From assembly GCA_009763385.1 (NCBI GenBank), contig CM019825.1:115253131-115317130 (forward strand): 64,000 bases of DNA. The letters are read 5' to 3'. Every line of letters starts with the position of its first letter. Within the stretch, counting starts at the first letter, position 1. This DNA comes from Coix lacryma-jobi var. lacryma-jobi. Its lineage: Eukaryota > Streptophyta > Magnoliopsida > Poales > Poaceae. Both the position numbers and the translations under genes were made by a program. Below the pieces are notes generated by a model. It saw only the letters and a list, made by a program, of their open reading frames with translations. It was not told where the DNA came from and searched no databases. This document shows, piece by piece, positions 1-8,078 of this stretch.

Positions 1-2127
1 CTGGCCACAAGTTTTCTGCAGTAGAAAGCTTTTGAGTAAAAGAAGCCAGGAAAATTATGAACTCTGTTGTTTGACACTTTTTGGATAAGGAGCTAGTTCA
101 ATGTACCTTTTGAGCAGTTTATTTGTTATTTTTGTATCTACAGTTCTATATTTTATTTTTGGCTGGAATTTATTCAGTAGAGTCTAGAGAGTGTTAATTG
201 TCTTCTGGAATTTTGTGGATTTTTTCCGAGTTCAGAAATGTGCACTTGCAGTTCAAACCTAAGTTTCTTTTGAATTATTAAATAAGAAAAAGTTGAATAA
301 ATGGATTTTGTTTTATGAATTAACTAATTATTTACCTCAATGTCAAAAGTGGTTCAACAAGTTGGGTTTGTTCGTTTGCAAGAAATGCTCTTTTCATACC
401 ACACATCTTGCACCCGCATTGTAATTATTTATTAATCGTCGCATGCAATAGGATCGACCCCTCCGGAGCCCGACCAGGAGCCAGAGACAAACGCCGAGCA
501 GCAGATCCCGGAGCTCCAGCAAGCCGAGGAAGCCGACCCCGCCTGCGACACTAACTTGCCCGAGTGTCCCTCCCACGAGGCCTCGATCTTGACCCAAGGC
601 AAGCCCCGGAGCATTCTAAGTCTCCCAGTTTTTATAATTAAATTACTTGAGTCCTTTTATATTGTGATGCATTAGGTATAGGAGTTGATTGAATCCTATT
701 TGATGCATTATCCTCCCTTGATTATTGTTTACTCCTACCTTGTTATCCTGTTACTTACTTATAAATGTAGATTGCTTAGCCTGCTGAATAAAAGTAATAG
801 TTGAGGATGTTTCCGTAATACCCTGATGGGTAGTTACCGGATCACGGTTGGCTATATTTGCTATCGTGGAAAAGAACCTGAGTTGTAGTGAAATACGGTC
901 AACTGGAAGGCAAGGCACAAGTTTGGAAACTTGGGGCAATCCGTCCGTTGGATCGTGTAGGTTTGTATCGATGTTGGCCCTCGTTCATTTTTGAACGCGC
1001 CCTTTTACTTAGGGATATGTCGGTGCCGTAATCATCGACCCCAAAGCCGGTTAGAAGCTGTTTGGGCCGGTCTCAACCCGTGTCGTGCCCTCTAGTATGG
1101 AAATTGCGATCTGCCGCGTGAGGCCATCGCCAGGTTCTAATTGGGCGGTCCGTGCTGTGAGTCGCGACGATCACCACCACGAACAAGCATCGAGCGGTTG
1201 CCCAATGCATGGACCCGACGGGGAAAGTGTGGGCTGGTATTAAAGGTCTTTCACCAGCTGGTTTGGAATTCGATTCGAGTCGTCGTCTCCCCCGGTTAGT
1301 GGGAAACTATGGCGAGCTTCACCACGATACAACTCCATGTGATGATTTAAGGTTCAACTAAAATGTGGATAAGTCAACTGGATATGGTTATATTATTGAT
1401 TGATAGATTCAAGTGAGTGCTCTAGTACAGGTGAAAACCTATAACTAAGGAATAGGTCTAAAAATGGCAGCTCATCATTATCATCAATTACCTCTCATCT
1501 GAAATTGAGCTTTTCGCAACTAAAAGATCCCAGCTCCACCTCAAAAGCCTTGCATACCCTTAGAGTCTTTATTTTCAGTTGGACGGGTAAGTCTAGCTGA
1601 GTACCTTCCCATACTCAGGGTTTATCCCGTTGTTGCAGATGGTCAGGTCTACTTCGGCTATTGTAAGCACTGCCTCTACCCAGTGGAAGGTGATGAGGAG
1701 TAGGCCCAGGGCAGGGTCATCCAGAAGCTTCGCTTTTTCTTTTGCTGGTCTGAGACTTCTAGTGGCACATTATCTAAAAAGGGAAGAGTGAGTTGTGAGA
1801 GTTGGTTTATCAAACAATGTTTTATTTGGACCACATGTGTAGTGGTCGTGTGTCAAACTACTTCAGCTTCCGCACTTTCAAAATTCAGTATTGTAATAAC
1901 TCCGTTTTAAATTCCGCACTCTGGTGTTAAATTCATTTTCGTTTTCGCTGTGATGTATCTTTACGAATGTAATCCTTGAACGATGAGATCCTGTATGATG
2001 TATGGTGTTAGAAATCCTTCGAGATTTCTGGACTACCGGGGTTATATGGGTTCAAGTATCAGTTGAAGTCAGACGGATTTGGCTAAGATAATACTTGCGC
2101 TCTTATAATCAGGACGGTTCCGCCACA
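1..2127 (+). repeat. Partial LTR, Tekay/Del-like gypsy element (3' portion)
   Basis: This is the 3' part of an LTR whose left end lies outside the window. It resembles the two LTRs of element G when G is read on its own sense strand. Shared landmarks are an acidic exon-like segment ending in QGKPR, a following AT-rich stretch with a TGATGCATTA motif, and a motif near the end resembling GGTAAGTCT..GAGTACCTT. It ends ...CCGCCACA at 2127, after which Sirevirus integrase sequence begins abruptly, so I place the boundary there. The 5 bp from 2128 (ATGAT) would be one copy of the target duplication; the other copy is off-window. No gag or pol is visible. Whether it is a solo LTR or the 3' LTR of a full element cannot be decided here. 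Confidence 0.75.
452..675 (+). other. Exon-like open segment inside the LTR
   Basis: An open stretch of 74 codons follows a good plant-type 3' splice site (GCATGCAATAG, then the exon). It has no ATG in frame, begins with a Pro/Glu/Gln-rich acidic part, and contains QGKPRSI about two thirds along. A similar segment occurs in both LTRs of element G, also just after a TATAG acceptor-like site, in the same codon phase (two bases, then full codons), and ends in QGKPRCI before a stop. Its function is unknown. It could be a fossil exon, a 3' exon of a spliced element transcript, or chance. Confidence 0.45.
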
Positions 2128-3390
2128 ATGATCACCTGCTCGCTCAAAACGAGAAGGACAAACGAGAGTCTCGTCGAAGGTGACATCTGATGTCTCCATA
2201 ATTCGGTTAGTATCAAGGTTAAGTACACGATATGCGCGAGTGTGAGTGCCATAACCCAAAAATACACCGTCAGAAGAACGAGACTCAAACTTGTCCAGGT
2301 TGCCTTTCTTCAAAATAAAACAATGGCAACCGAAGACTCTAAAATAACTCACCTTGGGCTGTCTACCAAAACGCAACTCATAAGAAGTCTTTTTCAAGAA
2401 CGCTCTCAGAAAAATGCGATTGGAAATATAGCATGCAGTGTTCATAGCTTCGGCCCAATAACGCATAGGAGTCCTATGCTCATCGAGCATCGTCCTGGCC
2501 ATCTCAACAAGGGTCTGATTCTTCCTTTCTACAACACCATTTTGGGGTGGTGTGTAGGGGGAAGAAAACTGATGCTCCAAACCCAAGCGGTCACAAAACT
2601 TCTCAAAATCCGAATTCTTGAATTCGGAACCATTATCACTCCGAATTGCTCGCATCGAGTTCAAAGGGAACTCATTCTGAAGACGCAAAATCAGATTACG
2701 AGCAAAGGAGAAAGTCTCGGTCTTCTCAGCTAAAAAGAAGACCCACTAATATCTCGAAAAGTCATCAACAACAACAAGTACATACCACTTCCCCCCAACC
2801 GAGCTCACCCGAGCCGGACCAACAAGGTCCATGTGCAAAAGCTCTCCAGGGCGCTGGGTCATGACCTGAGTCACCGGATGGTAGGGAGCGGCAACCATCT
2901 TCCCGTGTCTACAAGAGTGGCAAACAAGTGAACTAAGCCTTGCAAGCAAGTCGAAGCTCAAATGTCCAAGTCTCCTATGCCACTTCCAAAGATCAGAGGA
3001 GGAAGGTCCAGCCACAAGACAACGAGAAGTGCCAAAAGACTCCGAGAAATTCGCACTAAAGACTTTTCCAAAGGGCAAAATCAAACACACAAGATTGCCC
3101 TGAGGATCCAAAATACGGCTGAGATTCGGTTTAAAACGAATCTCATAGTCATCATCAAAAAGTTGTGAAACAGAAAGAAGATTAAAATGCAGGTTAGAAA
3201 CAAGAGCAACATCGCGCAACACAAAGTGCTCATTAACCCGCACAGACCCGCGAGACAATACCTTACCTTTGCTATTGTCGCCGAAAGTTATGTACTCCTT
3301 TCCGACAACAGGGCTAAGGCTGGAGAACCACTTGGCATTTCCGGTCATGTGCCTCGAGCAACCAGAATCCACCAACCAAATGTCCTCCAA
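2128..3390 (-). pseudogene. pol: pol fragment of A: protease and integrase
   Basis: The frame opens with a retroviral-type aspartic protease motif DSG (residues 8-10, then CSRHMTG). The integrase HHCC finger follows in damaged form: a 45-bp in-frame deletion at about 2925-2928 removes the residues before CHSCRHGK. The DDE core is present, with D in LLHMDL, D in RSDNGSEF and E in NGVVERKN. One nonsense codon (TAG, 2746-2748) replaces the serine of the SRYSW motif seen in D. Otherwise the frame is open until the LTR insertion at 2127. There is no ATG: the frame follows a TAG at 3400-3402 and is offset from gag. RT and RNase H are missing. Confidence 0.85.
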
Positions 3391-3404
3391 CCGTTTTACC
3401 TACA

Positions 3405-6095
3405 TCAATAAAAAGACATAGGGTGAGCATACGGTCCAACACTGGGGTTAGTGAAGTAAGGGGAATACCAGTGTTGGGCCGGCTGCTCAAAAGAACGGTT
3501 AGCAGAAAAACCATTCCTAGCACGTCTACGAGAGGAGCGATCACCACGTAGAGGAAAACGTGGTCCGCTAAGAGAGGAGCGTCCATCGCGATACTCAAAA
3601 TGCGGTGGGGGAAAACGCTCAACTACAAAGCCTCCGCCACAGGGTCCATAGCCTACAACTGCAGGCTCCCGCTGGGCACGCTCTCTATGAGGCCTAGGCC
3701 TAGCAACTTGAGGCACTGCGCCTCTAGGCCTAGCATCTCTCCTCGGAGCTCTCTGCTGCCTAGGCCTGGGAACTTGAGGTTCTGGACCTCTGGGCCCAGC
3801 TGCTCTCCTCGGAGCACTCCTCTGAACATTCGGCACATGTACATCATGGAAAGGATGGTACATGTCCGTGTTGTTCATCTCCCTAGCACGGCGCACCTCT
3901 CTCTTGCGCCTAAAGCAGAACTCCCTCAAGTGTCCATCTCTCCCACAGAAGTCACAATGATACCTCACCGCACGCAAAGGGGGTTGTTGGTACTCATGTT
4001 TGTGGGTGTGGATCACTTTGCCCTTTTGTGGCAACTCCTCCTGGATAGGTGGCATTGTATTCAGCTTGTTCTTAAGGTGATTGGGTTTGGGATGCCATAC
4101 TTGGTTCTTGGGTGGAGCTCTCGGGGGTTCCTCAAACACCCCATCCTTGGTGGTAGGCTTGACGGGCTCTTTGGGTGGAAGCTTGGTCAGTTTGGGAGTA
4201 GTGGTGGAGTTGGGCTTCTCACATGGGTTCAGACCACTCGACTCTCCAACCTTCCCAAACGCAGAAAGATCAACACCCGGGGCAAAACCTACACCAGGAC
4301 TTCCAGCAGCTCGCTTAAATTGGGAGATCATCATCCCGAGCTGCGGCTCACTACAAGAGACCCATGACAAGATGGTCCGAAGGTATGTGTTTTCTTCCTT
4401 GGTTTGCATCTTGTCATGCTTCACATTGGCTATCTCCATCTCCAAGCCCTCACACAAAGCACACTTGGCCACACAAGTGCTACCTGAGTTGGCCTCCTCA
4501 AGAGACACAATCTTGGCATTCTTCTCTGCCAACTCAGATTGCAAGACAGGACAAGTCTTGCACGCACCCAACAGAGAAGGTCTAGCCTTCAGCTCATCCA
4601 CCTCTCCTACCAACACAGCATACTTACCTCTCAAAGTGAGAAGGTCAGTCATGTGCGTGGTGCACATCTCACACTCAACCTCCTCCGACACGACCACGGT
4701 GGACTTGGCAAACTCAAGCTCTCTCACCGTGTCCTCCCACTTCTGCCTAAACTCCTTGCGCTCTCTAGCGGCACGCCTAAGCAGCTTATCCTGACTAAGC
4801 AAGGCGGCAGTAAGCTTCTCATTCTCTGCAAAGAGCTCATCGTGGGTCATGGATACCTGGGAGGTGTCGTCGTCGTCGTCGTTACGAGGGGAGTTCACTA
4901 GCTCGCCGTCGACCTCCTTGCCGAGGGCCATGGTGCAAAGGCCGTCGTCGTCGGCGAAGAAGCAGAGACCGTTCAGCTTGTCCTCGATCCTATTCTTCTT
5001 CTCGGACTCATCGTCGCTTGAGCAAGCGGAGTCGTCATCCGAGCCGTCGACGTCGCTGAGCGTGGCGAAGAACGCACGCTGCTCAGCCTGGGCCTTCTCC
5101 AAGTACTTCTTCTTGATGTACTCCTTGTCGAAGCCGCCCCTCCGCTTGTGCCTTGCGGGGACGTACTTCTCCTTACGCTTGCCGGAGTCGTACTTGTGCC
5201 CATGATCGCCCTTCCCAGACGAATGCTTCTTCTTGGGGCAGTAGGCGATGAAGTGGTCGGGGTCGCCGCACTCAAAGCATCCTGAGCGTCCTCCACCGCG
5301 GCGACGGTTCATGTGGTTGTTGTGGAACCGCGTGAACCGGTTGGCGAGCATTGCCAACTCGTCATCCCCCAACGACTCAAGCTGGTCCTCTATGACAGAA
5401 AAGAGAGACGAAAGAGAAAAACCTCCAGAGGGGTTAGAAGAGGCAGAAACCAAAGCCATTGTCGGGCCAGAAGGATTCTCATAAGAAGCCCTCGACATGG
5501 CGTCAATCTCACTAGACTTGAGCTTACTAAAGAGCTCGTCGCAAGTGAGGGTCTCATAGTTAGACGATTCGATGATCGCCTGGACCTTTGAGTCCCACAC
5601 TGACTGATCAAGAGTGTGCAAAAGCTTCAAAGCCCTCTCATGATCGTCAAAAGGCAACAACTCCTTGTTCGCTCTCATCTTGTTGACAATGACCTGAAAG
5701 CGAGCGGATAAACTCTTTATGCTCTCGCCAGGCATATGTCGAAAGTTCTCATACTCCCGCTTGTGCGACTCATAGAGGCGGGATTTGACCTGAGTGGTTC
5801 CCTCATGGAAGCGCATGAGGGTCGCCCAAATCTCGCGAGCCGTGGGGAGGTGAGAAACACGATCAAACTCAGACATGCTCAAACAGGAGAACAAGGCGTT
5901 ACGTGCCCGGCTATTGGCCTCGTGCTCATCGATCTGGAGCTGAGTGACACGAGCAGCCAAGACAACGTAATCGGCCTTGTTGCAAATATCCCAAACAGAA
6001 GAGCCCATGCTCTGGAGATAGGCCAACATGCGTATCTTCCAATACGCATAGTTCGTCCCATCAAAGAACGACGGTTTGCCCACGCCGCGATCCAT
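3405..6095 (-). CDS. gag: Sirevirus gag, 896 codons, intact (element A)
   Basis: This is the structural capsid protein of the retrotransposon. The start is the ATG 50 nt after the PBS, giving MDRGVGKP and the FFDGTNYAYWKIRM motif typical of copia gag N-termini. A UBN2/copia gag domain covers about residues 10-200. A first zinc knuckle CX2CX4HX4C lies at C273, C276, H281, C286. An acidic Asp-rich stretch (about 350-410) precedes a coiled coil (about 420-570) with three CxxC pairs at 475/478, 512/515 and 545/548. A second knuckle lies at C714, C717, H722, C727, then an Arg/Pro-rich basic tail. It ends with TGA at 3405-3407; pol follows in another frame. The equivalents in B, D and F are broken. 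Confidence 0.93.
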   Translation of the reverse strand: MDRGVGKPSFFDGTNYAYWKIRMLAYLQSMGSSVWDICNKADYVVLAARVTQLQIDEHEANSRARNALFSCLSMSEFDRVSHLPTAREIWATLMRFHEGTTQVKSRLYESHKREYENFRHMPGESIKSLSARFQVIVNKMRANKELLPFDDHERALKLLHTLDQSVWDSKVQAIIESSNYETLTCDELFSKLKSSEIDAMSRASYENPSGPTMALVSASSNPSGGFSLSSLFSVIEDQLESLGDDELAMLANRFTRFHNNHMNRRRGGGRSGCFECGDPDHFIAYCPKKKHSSGKGDHGHKYDSGKRKEKYVPARHKRRGGFDKEYIKKKYLEKAQAEQRAFFATLSDVDGSDDDSACSSDDESEKKNRIEDKLNGLCFFADDDGLCTMALGKEVDGELVNSPRNDDDDDTSQVSMTHDELFAENEKLTAALLSQDKLLRRAARERKEFRQKWEDTVRELEFAKSTVVVSEEVECEMCTTHMTDLLTLRGKYAVLVGEVDELKARPSLLGACKTCPVLQSELAEKNAKIVSLEEANSGSTCVAKCALCEGLEMEIANVKHDKMQTKEENTYLRTILSWVSCSEPQLGMMISQFKRAAGSPGVGFAPGVDLSAFGKVGESSGLNPCEKPNSTTTPKLTKLPPKEPVKPTTKDGVFEEPPRAPPKNQVWHPKPNHLKNKLNTMPPIQEELPQKGKVIHTHKHEYQQPPLRAVRYHCDFCGRDGHLREFCFRRKREVRRAREMNNTDMYHPFHDVHVPNVQRSAPRRAAGPRGPEPQVPRPRQQRAPRRDARPRGAVPQVARPRPHRERAQREPAVVGYGPCGGGFVVERFPPPHFEYRDGRSSLSGPRFPLRGDRSSRRRARNGFSANRSFEQPAQHWYSPYFTNPSVGPYAHPMSFY

Positions 6096-6144
6096 GTCGC
6101 CTTCTGTGGATCTGGAACCGGCTAAGGTGGAAGATCCTTAACCT

Positions 6145-6156
6145 GCTCCGATACCA
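6145..6156 (-). other. Primer binding site of A (initiator tRNA-Met)
   Basis: On the element sense strand this reads TGGTATCGGAGC, two bases after the LTR end (CA, AT, then PBS). It matches the complement of the 3' end of plant initiator tRNA-Met (TGGTATCAGAGC) with one difference. It marks the 5' end of the internal region and supports minus-strand orientation. Confidence 0.85.
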
Positions 6157-6158
6157 AT

Positions 6159-8078
6159 TGAAGGACCGAGAAGCAACCAGAAAGCGACCAGAGGGGGGGT
6201 GAATGGGAGCTTCAAAATTTCCTTTCGGAAACTAGTAGCCACTGTCTCGAGAATCACCCCAAAAGACAAACCCTAGAGCTTGCTAATGTCCATGACCCTA
6301 GATGAAGGGTGGATGCTTCCAAGAAGCACAGCGGGACACTACACAACTCTAGAAAGCCAACGCAAAAGACGGAAACCAAATCCGACAATGAACGAACGAG
6401 CTGCGAATGAAAACACGCGAAACAGCTTGGACCGGACTCTGACTGCGTCCGGTCAGTCACAACCGGACGCGTCCGGTCACAAGAAAATGGTTCTGGAACC
6501 TTACTGTTCCTGACCGGACTCACGAGCTGGGAGCGTCCGGTCAACAACAGTGCGTCCGCTCAAAAGACGATAAGCTCAATGAACAGTAGGACCTATGCGT
6601 CCGATCAGTGTTCAAAACGAGCGCCCGGTCAAGTTACGAAATCAACACACTGAGCGTTCAACGACCGGACTCTCTGCCTGTGCGTCCGGTCATCTCGACC
6701 GAGCGTCCGGTCACCCCGAAACAGCGCTGTTCGTCCACCGATTCGACTCGATCTCACTCAAAACGAATCCTCTAGGGATCAAACTTGGTGAGAAGAGTCA
6801 AAAGGAGTATAGTGAGCTATCCCTAAGAGATCATGGCTCGAACCTATCTCCAAATCGATGAATCGAAGAATTTCGGGGGAAGGGAGAAAAACTTGACCCG
6901 AAACAAAAATCGATCGATCTCCTAGACCATGAGGTTAGAGGTGAATTCCTTCGGTGGAAAGAAGTGCCTCACGATCTAGAACAACTTGGTTCAAATGGTT
7001 TTGCAAAAGATGAACCGAGCAAAGAAATCAAGCAACAAGAAAATCGTGGAGAAAGGGATTCCGCGAAGAACACGAACAAAACGCGAATCACAACCACGAA
7101 CTGCACAACAATGAGATTACGGTCTCACTTCCTCAAAACCAACAGTACACAGAGGCAAGTCTCTCTGCGGATCTCAGCTAGCTACAACAGGGGATGGGAG
7201 AGCAAGAAACCCTAAGTGCGAAAGAGCAAATGACTGAGATAGAAAGGGAGGAGGGAGTCTCCTGACTACTTATCCTACTACTAGCCTAAGTCTAATTCCT
7301 ACTCTACCCCTCTCTATTCTAATTACAGAGCGAATCAGCTAAACCCTAGGGTTATTCTGGACCAACTCGGTGGTTGGTGTATCCGACGGCCACGCCCGCA
7401 CAATTCGAAGCGTTGCCTCGACGCAACCTCCAGATTGCCGCCACGTGCCGCCACCGCTCTGCACCCCCGGTTTTGTGGTCCAAACCGGGAAACCAGTCTT
7501 TTCCAGCCATCCCCCGGTTTTGAGGCCCAAACCGGGAAACCAGCCCACCAGCTTCTGAGTTTTGAGGCCAAACTCAGCAAACCCTCAGCGCCCAGGTTTT
7601 GAGGCCCAAACCTGGAAACCATCCTCAGCCCGAGTTTTGTGGCCAAACTCAGAAACCATCCGCACCCAGGTTTTGAGGCCCAAACCTGGAAACCGTTCAC
7701 CCGATGGTTTTTCCCTGGCTCTACCACCAAACCGACGTCGTAGAGGGGATGCACCCCCCGTGCACCCCGTCCACCGACACGTGTCCCCAAGTCTACGACT
7801 TAGGCAACACATGACCACAAGTCTTCGCTCGTCGCTGTCCCAGGCTGCCAGCCACCACAGCTGATCCTCGGGCCTCTGGTCCCTCAGTCCAAGCCTCACG
7901 TCCGCCCTTCGCCACTCTCGGTCCATCGGCACGGCACGTCTCTACTTGACCTTCACCTCGCCTTTGATCACTGCATCCATGCTCGACACCTGCACAACAC
8001 AAGCCAAAGAACATGCGCATCATCCCAGTTGACAATCACTCATCACTCAGAGACCCGACATACACCCATGTATCCGCA
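6159..8078 (-). repeat. 5' LTR of Sirevirus A (1920 bp)
   Basis: The boundaries are TGAAGGACC on the left and ATCCGCA on the right (sense strand TGCGGATACATGG...GGTCCTTCA). It is bounded by the PBS on the left and B coding sequence on the right. It contains the palindromic GCGTCCGGTC cluster (about 6425-6720, with a perfect 16-bp palindrome at 6462-6477) and the covarying hairpin array (7466-7689). In transcript sense the hairpins lie in U3 upstream of the AT-rich promoter-like segment, and the palindromes lie in R/U5. Open frames here are translations of these repeats, not genes. Confidence 0.88.
7466..7689. repeat. Covarying hairpin array in LTR A (six units)
   Basis: Six inverted repeats lie at 7466-7489, 7513-7536, 7555-7577, 7592-7615, 7629-7652 and 7666-7689. 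Each has an 8-bp stem around a TGTGGCC(C) or TGAGGCC(C) loop. Stem pairs differ between units but both arms change together: CCCGGTTT/AAACCGGG, CTGAGTTT/AAACTCAG, CCAGGTTT/AAACCTGG. Unit 5 has one mismatch. Each unit is followed by (G)AAACC or CAAACC. Confidence 0.8.

Larger units (their letters stand above)
2128..8078 (-). mobile_element. Sirevirus A (Ty1/copia, Maximus/SIRE type), left-truncated
   Basis: Minus-strand element: 5' LTR 6159-8078, PBS 6145-6156, gag 3405-6095, and protease-integrase 2128-3390. It is cut at 2127 by the Tekay-like LTR, so RT, RNase H, the 3' noncoding region and the 3' LTR are not in the window. Its 5' LTR abuts RNase H coding sequence of element B at 8079 without a polypurine tract, so A was inserted into B. 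The likely target duplication copy is TTGCG at 8079-8083. Its gag is one of the best preserved frames in the window. Confidence 0.85.

Noticed and set aside
3314..3622. A third frame open across the gag-pol junction, about 100 codons, in A, B and D
   Set aside because: It is open through both stops, but its residues have no domain and follow from overlapping gag and protease codons. Noted only as context for the junction finding.
3600..4367. Long + strand open frames opposite gag (also 4081-4794, 26366-26827)
   Set aside because: Antisense shadows of the gag frame. The same shadows recur in every gag copy and have no domain of their own.
6145..6156. A tRNA gene suggested by the initiator-Met-like words
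   Set aside because: Only the acceptor-end complement is present, next to LTR ends, which is the definition of a PBS. No cloverleaf is present.
7335..8035. Overlapping open frames rich in VWASKPG- or QTGKPA-like repeats in each LTR, both strands
   Set aside because: They are translations of the LTR hairpin array and lie in all LTR copies at the same place. Repeat structure explains them without coding.
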